64,000 nt of DNA from Onchocerca lupi (lineage: Eukaryota; Nematoda; Chromadorea; Rhabditida; Onchocercidae): positions 37,856 through 101,855 of the forward strand of contig JAOVVO010000254.1 of assembly GCA_028564675.1 (NCBI GenBank). The letters run 5' to 3'. Below are positions 13,441 to 28,021 of this stretch, one piece after another; position 1 is the stretch's first letter; each line of letters starts with the position of its first letter. The position numbers and the translations under genes are program-made. The notes below the pieces were generated by a model that saw only the letters and a list, made by a program, of their open reading frames with translations, had not been told where the DNA came from and did no database searches.

Positions 13441-14580
13441 CATTTTCGATTTTTTAAAATTTTAAATTTTTTCAATATATATGAAAAAATTATAAAAATC
13501 TTTTGCTTTTTTTTTAAGAAATTCTTAGTTTTCTTTTCCTTTTTTTGTAATTGAAATAGTTATCGAAAATTTTTAAAAACATTACTATATGATAGAATCG
13601 AAAATTTTCTTTTCAAATTCAAATTTTTGGCAATACACACATATAAGAAAAACAAAAACAAAAACAAAAAAATATCATTTTTCAGAAATTTTACATTCCT
13701 TCTTTTTTGTTTTTTTGTTTAAATAAGACGCTAAAATTTCATAATGTCTCAAATTTTTAAACATTTTAGCACTTCTGCTTTTGCATAATGTAATTAATAT
13801 TTAAATAGTATTATTATTTGAAAAAAAAAGGAAAAGCAAAGAAAGAGATTAATTCATAAATTTTGCATTAATTTTTTAAGCAAATTATCATTTTCATAAA
13901 TTTCAAAGTTCCATAAAAATTATTATTTTTTTAAGTCGAAATGAAGCAAATATTGCAAAGTTTTTTTAGCATTAGGAATTAAAAAAAAAAAAAAAGTACT
14001 AACAATAATAATGATGAAAAAATAGATAAAAAGAATGGAATTATTAGATTATTCAAAATCAAAATTTTTTTTCCATAAAAACAAGAATTAAAGCAAGCAT
14101 TTTTCGGATTCCCCAATGAATTGATTAAAAAGAGAAATAAAAACTGATTCAAATTTTCTTTTTTTTTTTTTTATTTTTAGGCGAGCAAAAAAAAAAACGA
14201 AGAAAAAGAAGGAAATAAAAGAAAAAGTTGCGTTCATTTGGAATAAATCTTACTAATCGAAATTTCAAACATTTCTTCTTCAAATTTCAAACAAGTTTTA
14301 TTTACATATTCCATCCATCCTTGCAATCCCCGGAGTGTATTTAATCAAACTATCAACTATCATAACAACAAATTGCTGTATTTAGATGATAAGACAAATC
14401 CTTATTCAAATAATGAGAAAATTTATGAATATTTTAAAAAATTTAAATTTTAAAATAATTTAAATGATGCAAAATTTGCGACTATTTGCGATGTTAAATA
14501 ATTAGCAAATTGAAAAATTTGATCAAATGTTGATTTGTTTAAATTTTAAGAATTTTATACTTATTGGTAATTTAATGCCA

Positions 14581-14905
14581 TTTTACACTATCTTTAATCA
14601 GACTGTCAAAATAGAATAAATGATAAGGCAAAGGTATCGATTATCATTAGTATCGAATTACCGATAAATTTATCAGTGCATATGAATATTTATTTAATAC
14701 TACGAGATATTTTTATGAGATATTAATATGCTTTTTACACTATCTTTTATCAGATTGTCAATACATCACTAAACTGTGCTCAGCGTAAGTGATAACGTCA
14801 AATATTGATTATTTTTAAAATCAAATTACCGATAACTTATCAGTATTCACGAATATTTATTTTATACATGGCATATTTTTGTGAAATATTAATAATATGC
14901 TCTGT
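14581..14905. repeat. two-copy tandem repeat, period 152 bp
   Basis: Copies begin TTTTACACTATCTTT at 14581 and 14733 and share ATTACCGATAA, TTATCAGT and GAATATTTATTT. Confidence 0.85.
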
Positions 14906-17159
14906 TACAACAGAAATATCAAAAAATTTCTCCAAAAATCTTAATTTTTTATTAAGATAATTAATTTAGAATAGATATTTTAAACTAATTATTTTGTAAT
15001 GAATTGGAAATACATATTAGCATCTCAGAAAATGTGATAATTAAATGACGAGAGAAAATATTAAATTGAAATGCTCGAAAAAAATTTTCATTTAACTAAT
15101 TTTACTAACTAATTTCAAACTAATTTAAAGCAATTAGACCGACGATTGTTTTACTAATTAAAATGTAGCTAATATCAATTACAGTTAATAAAAATTCAAA
15201 GTTAATAGATAATTTTGAAATTTTTGATATTTTTCAATCCGAAGATTTTTTTCGTTCTCAAAATAATCATCATTAACTATTGTTATCAATTAAATTATTT
15301 TAACTGAGTTGAAATTAATTTAAAATATTTCGATGATAAATAGTTTGATAGTAAAAATGCATTTAATATCGATGATGTTATCAACAATTATAATTAAAAA
15401 ATAGTTTAATTGATAATAATTAATTTGAAAATAAAAAACTTCTCGACTGGAATATCGAAAATCCCGAAATTCTTCAAATCTTTACTTTTTTAACTAAAAA
15501 AAAAAAAAAAAAAAAAAGAAAAAGAAAAAAGAAATGATATATACTAACTGGTATAAGTTCTCGATTTGAGGTCGGCGCCATTCGATCAATTGTCTAATTG
15601 ATCAATTGCTGACATTTTTTTTTCTCTTCAAATTATTTCGAAATTTCAGAATTCCTGAAATTTAAATTTAGCCTTTAAAATAAAAGTCAAATTTTAAATT
15701 TACTATAAATTCTCAGAAAAGAAAAAAAGATTGAAAAACAGAGATAAGAAAGCAGTATTTATCGTGGAATATGGCAACTATGAAAATGGAAAATGTGAAA
15801 AAAAAAAGGCTGACAAATGTCGTGACAGTTGACGTTTGAATTTGAAAAAAAAAAAAAAAAAAAAGAAAAAACCGAAAACTAACGATAAAAATAAAACTAT
15901 CATTAAAATTTAAATGTAAAAAGTTTTCCGGATGATAAAAATTATCAAAATTATCAGTTTTAAAAATGATAATTTTTTTAGCGATAACAATAAGAATCGA
16001 GACTAATTATTCCAGAACTTGCGAATTATTAATTATTATGCGAGAAACAAAAAAATAAGGAAGAAATTAATCAATCAGTTATACATTAAATTTAATTCTG
16101 CCTTATCACATTTTAATTTGAATAGAAAAAAAAGAAAAATTTTCTGAAAAATGAAAAAATTATACCTTTAGAAATGAATTAAATAATTTTTAGGGAAAAA
16201 AAAGTTTTAAAAAATAGCAACAATAATTTGCATCATTTTTTTAAAGAGCCTAGGCTAATTATTAGACAAATAAGTAATCAATCAATCAATTATACAATAA
16301 ATTTGAACTTGGCTCAGCATTTAAACTTCTCAGCCTTTCATCTGTTCCAATTTTGGCTATTCAAGAATAATCATCCAACGAAAATAAGCCTATTAACCAA
16401 ATTTGACAGATTGTTTATTATGGCCTTAAGTCTTACGAAGGAATTTCAATTTTGAAAAGCATTTTATAATGTAAAACTAAAACAGCGCTTACGACTAATA
16501 AAATTTGAAATTTGTTTCAGATTTGTTTTAAATCATTTATATGATTTCCAATTAATTTATTTTCTTATATAAAAATTTTGTTTTTCTTTTGTTTTTTTTA
16601 TTCTTTAAAAATCCAAATAATTGAAATTAATTCTTTTGGTTTTTCAATATATGAATATAAGTTTTGTCTAATAATTTGCGATTAAATAACATTTTGTTTT
16701 TGTTTTTTTTTTGCTTCCGTTATATTTTTAAGAAAAAATTGATCAATTGAAATTAATTTTTTTTCGTTTTCTTTTCCTTTAATTTCAATACTTGAAATTA
16801 AATTTTTGCCTAATAATTTACGATTTACCAATGCTTGTCTTTTTTACCGTCATAAAGTTAATTAATTAAAATTAATTCGTTTCAATTTTCTTTTCGCCAA
16901 TTTTTAATAAATGAATGTTAATTTCGTTCAATAATTTCTAATTACTCAATATTTTTGTTTTTTATTACTTATATTTCTATAAAAGCTTTATTTTCATAGG
17001 ACTAATTAATTAAAAACGATCTTTTTTTCGCCTTTCTTCTCTTCCAATTTCAATATTTTTTTAGTATACTTCTATGGATTTTCCTGTTCTTTGGTCAACA
17101 TTTGTCTTTAACATTTTTACAATGTTAATTAATCAAAAAGAAATTCCTTTTAATTTTTC

Positions 17160-17221
17160 AATTTCAATATTCGAATATCAAAATTTTGTCAATTTCAATA
17201 TTCGAATATCAAAATTTTGTC
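17160..17221. repeat. exact 31-bp tandem duplication
   Basis: Two identical 31-bp units, 17160-17190 and 17191-17221. Each contains the perfect palindrome ATATTCGAATAT. Identity indicates a recent event. Confidence 0.95.
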
Positions 17222-17499
17222 AATTCCATTTTTTTTTTTTTGCATAATTCAAAAATGATATAATATAGTTAACAAATAAAAAATCGAATTTTTTTTTTTG
17301 AAAGAATTTTTGGCAATTTTCTTATCCATTTGATCTCATTTACAATATATTGATAAAAATGGAAGAAAATGGATGAAAAGTGAAACTTCCGGTGAAGTTA
17401 ACAATTTTTTCGATTAGTTTTTTTCTTTTTGAAAATTGCCGAAATATCATTTTCTTCGATCTATTATCATCATTTTGTATCAATCAACTTTCACATAAA

Positions 17500-17504
<5 letters not shown>

Positions 17505-17531
<27 letters not shown>
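17505..17531. repeat. poly-T run, 27 bases
   Basis: Uninterrupted T run followed directly by GTAGTATGGAT. Confidence 0.95.
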
Positions 17532-17557
17532 GTAGTATGGATGATGGCTTTATCGAT

Positions 17558-17990
17558 TGTTAGAAAACGTTCAACAAAATTAGCTAATCATTTGAGCGGA
17601 AATTTATGAAATGAAAGAAAATTTAACAGAAATCAGTGAAGATCAATGAATTTTCAGCATTAATTCATCAGTGAATCAATGGAGATCAATGAATGATTGC
17701 TTTAAAATGTTCAACAAAATTAATTTAGGTGAAAACTAATGAAATGAATAGAGATTAGTAAAGAAAATTAATGGAATTTACTAAAAATCAATGAGTTTTT
17801 AGCATAAATTGATCAACAGATCAATGAAAATCAATGGTTGCTTAAATATGTTCAATAAAATTGCTAATTATCTTAACGAAAACTAACGAAATGAACGAAG
17901 ATCAGTATAATCAAGGATGATTAACGATATGAATAGATGAATTGATTATAGATTGATCAGGAAATGAACAGATCAATGAATTGAACAGGT
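17558..17990. repeat. about 140-bp imperfect tandem repeat, 2-3 units
   Basis: GTTCAACAAAAT recurs at 17569 and 17709, and a variant at 17850. Each is followed by ATGAAATGAA-type and GATCAATGA-type segments. GATCAATGAA continues as a scattered word to about 18020. Confidence 0.7.
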
Positions 17991-20145
17991 CAATGACTTT
18001 GAACAGATCAATGAATTCAACATCGATCAATCAAATCAATGGATAATGCAATAAACTGACATTAACGAATTTGATGATCAGCCATGAAAATTAATCAAAC
18101 TAAAAAAAAAAAAAAGAAAAAAGATCAAAAAAGAAAAAAAAGTCAAAGTTATTGACGATCAGCGAAAATGATGATTAATTGGGGTTAACAAAAATTAGCA
18201 GAAATTGTTTATCAAAAATGCAAATTTTCGCTGATAAATTTGATCATATCGATTGTTTATAGAATTATTTATCATAATGATGTATAAATTTTAATCGTCA
18301 ATTTATAAAAGATAAGGTTGAAAAAAACTATATAATATGATAAGAAGAATGTGATAAATGTTATCTTTATTGATAAAAATATAGTAATATTTAATTATAC
18401 TAATATTCTAAATAAAAATGATAAAAAAATATTTTAAAAAATGATTGTTGATTCAATTCATGTAATTAAACTTTTCTTTAAAATTAAATTTGCGGCAAAT
18501 TATTTACGGAATACGAAAATTCTTCGAATCTACAGATTTTTTAGGAAACAAAATCACTTGTAACCGTTTTTTTCCTTTTTTTTTCCTTAATTAAATGAAA
18601 AATATTTCATTAAAATTTTCCACCTAATAAACAGAATTAATTTAAATCTTGTTTGTAGTAAAAAAGAAAAAATCCTATGAGAAAAATGAACCAATGAAAA
18701 AATCATGCAAAAAAAAAAATTTTGTTCATAATTATTAATATGTTTTCAAATTTTGACGAAATATTCTGAATTTTTTAAAAGAAAAAAAGAAAATTTTTTC
18801 CCATATTTTTTAATTTTTTAACCTAATGAATGAAGTAATTTTAATAGAAACGTGATAAACTTTTTAGAATTTTTCTCACGAAATAATAAGCGATATTCTA
18901 AGCTGTAATATTTTTTCACTAAAATTAAATTACTATTAAATTCAGTATTTTTTTTTATAAATAAAAATGATAAGAATATCAAGAAATTTCTCTTCATACT
19001 TTCATTTAAATATGATATAAAAATGATTGTAGTAAATTTTGAAAATATTATATTTTTAAAATTAAAAATAGTAAGTTTTTAAAATTCTTATAAAAACATT
19101 ATTTTTGAGAAATTATTTCATGAAATTCGTTTTGCATATAGAAATATACCAAATGATTGTCTGAAAGTTAGCAGTAAAAATATTATTTTTTTTCTTTTAT
19201 TTTCTTTATTAATTCGAGCAATATTTGATGGAAAAGCTAATAAAAGCTATCGATTTTTTTATTGAAATGAAATTGAAAAAAAACATTGAATTGGAATGAA
19301 ATGAAATAGAAAAAGCCAATGAATTCAAATCCTTTCTTTTTTTTCTTTTTCCTCTTTTTGTTTTTTTTTAAATTACTCTATCATTTATAAATTTGAAATG
19401 CTTCATTTTAGTGCAAAACAAACGATTTCAAGCTTGTCAATTCCGCTGCTAAAAATTTAATGTGCCCATAAAAACTTGATTAAAATTACATCCAAAACGA
19501 AATAGATATTTGTTCGAAATATAGCCTTAATTGAAAATTAATACAAAATGCAAAAAAAGAGAGAATTTGATTGTGATTGTTTCAAAAAAAATTAAGTTTT
19601 TCCTAATTAGATTACATGAATTTGATTAAAATATCATTTTCAATTTATTCATTTAAACGATTTATCATAGTAGTGAACAAAAACGGAGGAAAGAAATGAT
19701 CAAAATTTTAATCTTAATTTTGATTATCATTTAAATAATTCTTTTTTTGGGTGTAATTTATTAAAATTTATAATAAAATTTATCATAAAAATAAGTGAAG
19801 ATTTGTGTTATTTGTAACATTATTTTAGACTTAAGATATTATGATTTTATCATTATTACTGTATGAGATAAAATTTTAATTAATACAATTAAAAAAAAAA
19901 TAGAATTTCTAATTTTTTTCGTTCATTTAAAAAAAACAAGTAAGAGCTTGTTAAGCTTTTAATTAAGCTTAAATTTGAATACAATTAAATATTTATAATT
20001 TCATTATCCATATCTAACAGTGATAATTTCAATTGTTTAATGAAATTGAATTTATCATTCGAAGAAAAAAAGAATATTCAAAACTTAGTAAAAAAAATAT
20101 TAAGTCTTGAATTAAACCTTAATAAATCTAATACAGATAGAATGA

Positions 20146-20191
20146 TATATCGATGTATCGATGTACTGATGTATCGATATATCGATATATC
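20146..20191. repeat. short TATCGATG/TATCGATA tandem repeat
   Basis: Degenerate array of an 8-10 bp unit that makes the local frame read YRCIDVLMYRYID. The open frame over it (20040-20234) is judged to be chance. Confidence 0.75.
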
Positions 20192-21530
20192 AAATAAAGA
20201 GTTAAAAAAGGAAATAGAATTGAAAAAAGGCTAAACATCGATGCGAATTTTTCTCTTCCATCTCATTGCTAACCAAAAAAAAAGTTAGGAAAAAGGATGA
20301 GAAAATGTTATTTGTGATATATTCATGTATCACATTTCTTTTTTTTTCCTTTTTTTTTTTTCAACAAAATTTTTATCGAAAATCTTTCAGGAATTCCGGT
20401 TGATTAAATAATCTTCCAGAAATTTCGGTTGATTAAACAGTTTGTACTTATTTTTGATCAAGGCTAACGAATTAAGAATTTTCAATTTTTCGGATTATAA
20501 AAAATCTTGGATATTATAGCAATTGCATAATCTGCAAAACTCGATCATTATCTAATTAAATTGAAACGAATTGAATGGAATAAGAAGAGGATTGGAAAAA
20601 GCAAATCGGATTATTTCGCAAAATAATAACAAGAAATTTGGAAAAAAATCGATAAAATTTGATCATTTATTTAAAATTAATGAAATATTTAATGATATTG
20701 TGATTGAAAAAATATAAGTCGTTTGACGAATGAATTCAAATGATTGTTCAACTGAAAATGTTATATTATTGATTTGATAAAGAAAAAAAAAAAACGAAAT
20801 AACAGTTTGCTGTTATCATTTATAAAAAAAAAAAAATAAAATAAATTACGAAATTTCAAAAGATTACGAAAATAAATTTGTAAAAAGTTAGGAAATGGCA
20901 CGAATTTATTGACTAGATTCAAATCGTAAAAGGTAAAAAATAGTTGAAATATCAAATTTATTTGATCAATTATTTATAATTATTAAAAAAAAAAAAAAGA
21001 AATCTTTAAAAACAAAATAATTGCCATATTTGCTTCTCAATAAAAATTTGTATAAAAAATTACAATGAAATACTAATTAATAAAATTAAAATATTATGAT
21101 TATCAAAAAAAAGTCTATAAAAGTTGATTTAATTTGAAATGATTAAAATTAAAATTCATGACATAATTTAAATTATGATTAAATTTCAATGAAGCTTTCT
21201 TTTTCTGTTCCGGAAATTTTACATAAATAAATAAGCAAGCGAGTAAAATAAATGAATTAATTAATAAACGATTTAAAATTAATAGCATAAAGATCTAAAT
21301 ACTTAAATGGTCAAATGAAAAATGGAAATTAAAAAAACGAAGAAAAAAACTTAGAATGGTTTCAGGAAATCAAATTAGAAATAAAATAGACTTATAAAAA
21401 TTTTATTTCTCGATTTTGATAAATTTTATCAGTGATTTACTGTTTACTTCCTCTTTTCATTTTTATCGATTCTATTATATTTCTAGTAAAATTTTAAGAT
21501 TAAATTTTAAAGAAATATCTATACCTAAGC

Positions 21531-21690
21531 GGTTATCATTTTTGTTATCATCACTTGTATCTATCCGATTATCACTCTGGTAACAGTTATATCTCTCCGG
21601 TTATCATTCTTGCAACACTCATATTTATACGATTATAAATCGCGTAAAACTTGAATCTATTTAATTATCATTTTTGCATTATCCAGACGT
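21531..21690. repeat. about 32-bp minisatellite, five units
   Basis: Starts of the GGTTATC/GATTATC word fall at 21531, 21567, 21599, 21631 and 21663, mostly 32 bp apart. Units are diverged and less AT-rich than their surroundings. Confidence 0.75.
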
Positions 21691-24600
21691 ATTTTTATAA
21701 TTTAAAATTTCAAGATGATCAAATTGTCCACCAAAAAAGAAATCAGTCATTTATCAATGATTGTGAAAGAAGTTTCTCAACCATTTACTGATAAGAAAAA
21801 AGTTTTATACTTTGGAATAATTTTAAACTTTGTTTTTTGAATTAATTTCAGGTTTCTTTTTTTTGTTAATATTTCAATTTATTATGAAATGATATGACAA
21901 ATACACTGTAAACATTACATTTACCCATTTAAAGAAAAAAAAAAAAAAAAGAATCTAAACTGAATAATCGGTAAAATTATTGAAAAAAGTCGAAACAACA
22001 AATAAAACAATTTAAAATTTTTTCATTAGAAATTTTATAATATTGTTAAATTCAGACATTCATATAAACACGTTCAAATATTAATATTTCCAAAATATTT
22101 TGACATATTTTAAAATTTTTATTAAAATTATTTTATATTTTAATTGACTGAAATTGATTGATTATATTTACGCCATAAGAATGTTATCGATTAAATTTTA
22201 AAAACCAAATTCTATTAAACTTAAATCGAAATTCTGTGAAGCGAATATTTTGTTGATATATTTCAATCTTTTGTTTTGTTATTGCAGTTTTATCATTTTT
22301 TGATAAAATTCAAATAAATTTTTGCCAAATTTCATTTCTAGTGATGAGCAAAATGATTAACCAATAAAATATTTCATTTTAATAAACAATTTATTGAGAG
22401 GTCAAAGGTTATTATCAAGTTTTAACATTAAATGACACAAACCTTTTTGTTGATATCCAATTTCCCTATATTTCTAATCAATAGTTGACAAATGAGGAGC
22501 AAAATTTTTGAACGAGGTCACCGAAAATGATGATACTGAAGTGGAAATATGGCAAAAATTGCATGATTAGAATCAGTAACAATTGAGCCAAGTTGGGCCA
22601 ACACAGTTGTAAAGCCTAGTCGTTCGATTTTCGCAAACAACGAAATGAACGATGATGAGCTGCTATTGCTCCTAATAGCGACAATTGAAATTTAATGCCT
22701 AAAATTTGCTTCACATTGGCTAGCTATCTTTTCTGACTGTTTAAAGCAATAGTTTGAGGCTAGTAAATGAAAGTAATCGAGGAGAAAGCCAAGAAAAAAG
22801 AACTAAGTATTTCATTCAGGCTTATTTGTTGGAAGAAAATAGAAATGGAATAAAAAGAAGATGAAAGTGTATGTTGCTGGCCAAGAAAAGGACTAGGCTA
22901 CCATCGATGAATACTTCAGAAGCAATACAAGCCTAGTAATGGTTAATGTTTTCCCTGAGGATAAGGAAAATGGAACATTTTTGGCCAACGAGATACTTTA
23001 AGGACGAGATAAAAGTATGGAGGAAAAAGGCTAACTGATATTTAAACTGCAAAATGGCTTTGGCTGTCACCATTGGAGTAAATTTGATAATTTAATAAAA
23101 TATCAAAATTTATGACATCATGATCACTTATTACTGCAAAATGATAATTTGATAAATGATAAGAATAAAATAACAATGATCAACTTTAAGATAGAATTTA
23201 CATTTTTTTCGTTTTTTTTTTGATTTAATTAAGTTATAAAAATTTTTTTTATTATTATCAATTTTAAATTTTTCTTTTACTGCTAAGAAATAATCATTTA
23301 TCATTTAACTCAACAATTCGTTAAATTTTATTAAAAATTAAATCATCATGAGATAAAAATTATAAATCTTCAATAATAAAGTTATTTAATTAAATTTATT
23401 CGGTTGAAAATTTTGAAAGGAAATTGGTGGTTGCAATTTTGGTTGACCCGAAGAAAAGCTAATAATTTGGCAAATATTCAAACCAAAAGTTTAAAATTTC
23501 AATTTTTTTTAGAGCGAATTTATAGAATGTTTATTTTATATTAAATTTTAAAATTGTTGATTGTTTATTTAAATTCTCATTTTCCATTAAATGTTCAAAA
23601 TTGAATCAACATTTTAAATTATTTCTCAAGTTATCATTTCTTTCAAACATCAATTAAATTTTTACGAATGTTTCAACTTTTTAAGTTTTTTCTTAAATTT
23701 TCATTTTTTTTGATGATTTTCTTAAAGAATAGCACGAAAACATTAGCGTAAGCAGAGATGCATAAATAGATTAATTATGTCATCAATTTTTTTCGGTATT
23801 CCAGATATTTTAATTCATTTAATTTAAAAAAAAAAAAAGAAAAAACTGATATTTAAATTCTTTTTTTTTGAAATTTTAATATGTATAAACAAGTTTTTTA
23901 CAGCAAATAATTCATCTTGATCAAATCAAATTTTTATTCATGTTTTCATTTTTACTTAATCATAGAAAGAATTTGATAATTTAAGATCATAAAACTGCAA
24001 TATTTCATAAGAAATACCTGACATTTAATTTCAAAGAAAAAAAAAAGAGATGAAGTTGGAAAAGAATGAAAATTCTAAACTGGAATAATAAAATTCTTTT
24101 AAAATCCTTGATATTTGATTAAAAGTGATAGAATTCTTTTAAAATAATTGATTTAAATTTTTGATATTTAACTTGTTAATTAATCTTTTACCTAAATTAA
24201 ACATCAAGTTATTTGTTTTTCTTTTTTTTTTCCTATTGAAAATTGAACTGATAATAATAACAATTGCAAGAAGTTAACCCGAGACATAGTGATATTAAAA
24301 GTCGAGAATTTTCATGGAGATAAGAAATCAAAAGTCGAGAATTTCCTCAAGAAATAGTAGAATATTATTCCTAATTGCTTAATTAGGAACAGTATTGCAG
24401 TATATTAAATCATATAAAGCTGCAAAAAAAAAAGAAAAAAAAAACGAATTGCGATAGAGCCAAGAATAATGGAAATATTGATATAAATAGAGGCGAAAAT
24501 GAGCCAAGCGACAAAATAGCTACCGTTTCTCTCTCTCATTCATTTATGTCAATCCCATGATGATAAATTGATATTTGCTTGATTAAAAAAATGCCTCATT

Positions 24601-25309
24601 CCTTCGCACTTGGCCATTTAGTTGCTTGGCTCTTTTCTTTTTTTTTTTATGATACTAAATCATCATGACAGCATAATATTCATTAATGATATTTTTTCTT
24701 CTTTTTTAAATCTTACCATTTTATCTACAACAATAATAAATTTTCTAAGCAAATAAGAGCAAATCAAATTCTTTCCTAAAATGAAGTCATTTTTTTTTCT
24801 TGTCTAGCAAATATGATTTAAGTGATATTAATCATTTATAACAGCAATTTATTGTGACAATTTCAATCGACTGGTCCAGTAATCGCAAAGCAAATAATGT
24901 TAAAATAAGCCAAGAATGATCAAAGCCTAAATAAAACGTTATTTGCATAGCAAATGAAGTATAATTAAAAAAAAGAAAAGAATTTATTATTCAGGAGCTT
25001 GTTTTATTTTTATAACGATTTTAACAAACTTTCAGATAAGGAATTGAAATTTTAATTTAATTTCAATTTTCAATTTTAAATTTCAAATAGGAATTGAAAA
25101 TATAAAGAGAATAAAAACAAGAAGGTAAATTAATACTTTCAATGAGACAATGATGAAGTAATTAAATCCAATTTTCATCAAAAGTTATCATTGGATCAGT
25201 TAATTATCATCTATATATAATTAAAATTTGCATTAATAAGAAAGAAAAGTATTTGAAAACATTTAAATGTTTCATTTTATGATATTCTTATTAAAAATAA
25301 TGATTAATA

Positions 25310-25375
25310 ATAATGATAACAGCAATAACAATGATAATAATAACGACAATAATAATAATAATAATAATAATAACA
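25310..25375. repeat. AAT/AAC microsatellite
   Basis: Run of AAT with interspersed AAC and GATAA units. Confidence 0.85.
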
Positions 25376-25967
25376 ATTTTAATAATATTAATCATGGTAG
25401 ATTTATGTAAATGATTAATTAACAGTGACAAAAAATGAATAGTTTAAAATGAACGGAAGTAATTATTAAAATTTATGAGACATTTAAACTGAAATTAAAT
25501 TTTAAATTCAAAGAAGATAGCAGAGAATTAAATGTTTTCCTTTTTGGATTGAATATATTTCGAACAAAAAGAAACAATTTCTTGTTGATCATAAAAATAA
25601 TTTACATTTGGGAATATTTTTAAAAGACATTTTTAGCAGAGAAAGAAGAAGAAAAACAGCAGCAAATTTTAAAATTTTTTAAAGATTATTCAAAATTTTT
25701 TCATCCTAATACATTACTCGTTATTAATTCCATTTCTTCCATTCGTAGTTATTTTGCATATTTCAAATTGAAATTTTCAAAATATTTTTTGTTTTAAGTT
25801 AAAAAATAAATTAAACGGAATAAGCAAAATTTTGAAATGCTTGTGATTGAGAAGATATCAAAAGATTAAATTGAAATTTTATCAATGACTAAAAAAGAAA
25901 ACTATGAATTCAAAAACATGCTTTAGTATTATAATTGAATTATTACTAATTTTTTTGTCTTAAAAGG

Positions 25968-26005
<38 letters not shown>
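25968..26005. repeat. (AAT)n microsatellite
   Basis: About twelve perfect AAT/ATA units. Confidence 0.9.
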
Positions 26006-26007
<2 letters not shown>

Positions 26008-26094
26008 AATGAAAATATTTCATTAATTTAATTGAATAATTCTAATAATTCCACCTTAGCAAATCTTGAAAAATTTTTTATAGAATTTTCAATG

Positions 26095-26445
26095 GAACTT
26101 CATACATCATTTTAACTTTCAGATAATCTATTCCATCCCGTTTCTTGAAACGAAATTTTTATGTACCATTTCCGCTTCCGGATGATTTATTCGGGTTCGT
26201 TTTGGAAATTTTCAACAAAACTTCATGTATCATTGTCATTTCCGGATGATCAATTTGGTTCCATTTCCTGAAACGAAGCTTTATGTATTTGAATATCGAT
26301 TTACTTGATTACGTTTTGAAAAATCTCAAAAGTTACTCTGCATATTACTTGCATTTGCGGATGATTTGTTCGGTTTTGTTTCGATAAACTTTGAAGGGAA
26401 CTTTTTTTATCGGTTTAACGTTCAGATAAATTATCCGTCTTATCA
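26095..26445. repeat. about 60-bp minisatellite, five to six diverged units
   Basis: Landmark GGATGAT or its variants recur near 26122, 26181, 26245, 26307 and 26360. Each is followed by a GTTTNNTTTYGAAAC-like segment and a CATGTATCATT-like segment. Confidence 0.75.
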
Positions 26446-28021
26446 CATGACTATTTTATCACATTTATCTATTTTTAATGATTACTGGCATTCGATGTCC
26501 ACTTAATGTCCTGCATGTTGCTCTTAAAGAATTTATCGAAATAATTGAATAAAACAGTATCAATCGTCGCAGCTTAAGTATTGGAAACTTTTAAAAATAT
26601 TTTTTATCATTTTATTGATTTCTTATCCATTTCTAGTTCGATTTTCTATTTTTTCTAATTCTTTTTTTCATTTAAAATAAAACTATTTTTTTTTGTCAAT
26701 TTGCAAAAAAAAAACTTTATAAAAACGATTTGTAGAAAAATATTTTACGAAAAATGATTCGTAGGAATGAAATTATTACAAAGTCAATTTTAAAAAAAAA
26801 AAAAAATTGTCAGAAAAATGATCAGCAGAAAAAAAACTATTATTATTTGTGAAATAAAACTAAGCTTGTTCATAAAAATGAATTTTTATAATGCTTTCGT
26901 TTTAAATTCAGATTTTTTTTCTTGGGTTTTTTCGTTTCCTAATATGTAAATATATTTCATACAAACTGAATTTTTAAAACAAATTTTTAGATATGCGATT
27001 TTAACTCAAATAATTCAATCGAAAGATTACTTATTAATCAGTATTAAGGACCATAAATTGCGGTAAAAATTTTCTTTACAAATCAATAACTATATTTTAA
27101 AATTAATAGAGCAAAGATTTCGATTTGTAAAATAATTTATTGACTAATTATATATTCATTAGTTTTTCCAATTTATTGAATTTCTTTTTATTTATCATTT
27201 ATGTAAAATTATTTGATTAATTATTATTTTCGAGTCAATCTGATCATCAATTTTTTCAAATATTATTTTATTATGCAGAAAAAAAAGCTTCCATTATTAT
27301 GAAGTACAAAAATATATTCAAAATATGAAATGATGCTTACTTATTATTTATCATCAATTAATAATTGGATGTATTGCTAATTAATTAATTTCGTATTCTG
27401 TTATGAATTTATTTGCAAAGCATTTATTGTTATACTATTTATTGCTACAATAATCAAATAAATTTTCTTTACAAGGAAATTATTGGATTAATGTATTGTT
27501 TTTAAAAAAAAAAAAAAAGTAAACAGAAAAAAGAAACAAAAAAAAAGATTATCGTCTCATTAAAAAACTTCAAAAATAAAAATTGGCAAAAGATAAATCT
27601 CTTATAAATAAGCATTTTTTGATTAAGTTGCTTAAAATATTGCTTGTCTATCAAACCAATTTTTTCTTTTTTTTTTATTATCTATGCATATTATCATAAA
27701 TAGCTAAATTAGCAATAGCCAAAAAAAGAAAAAAAATTCCACTTATTTGTACTAATATGATTTATTTATTTCTTATAAGCCAGAAGAAAAACAAGACAAA
27801 TTCTATTGTTCCTTTTCCTTTTTTTTTTCTTTATTCAATATTTATTGGATGATAATTAGTTGATTAAATGATTATAGTCATTTCTGAAATTACTAAATTT
27901 AAGAATGATAAAGTTAACTGGAACGAGGAAAAGTTATTATTGAAAAAATATGCTAACAACGATGATAAATATGTAAAATTGGGGCAAAAAAGAAAAAAAA
28001 AAAAAGAAATTCCCGTTCCCA

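Larger units (their letters stand above)
9588..17159. other. AT-rich intergenic stretch, repeats only
   Basis: Apart from the tandem repeats listed separately within it I see no gene. There is a good acceptor-like TTTATTACAG at 11460 on the plus strand, but the frame after it is only 17 codons. Confidence 0.5.

Noticed and set aside
21531..21690. CRISPR-like spacing (32-bp units)
   Set aside because: Units are contiguous and diverged with no unique spacers, and the sequence is eukaryotic.
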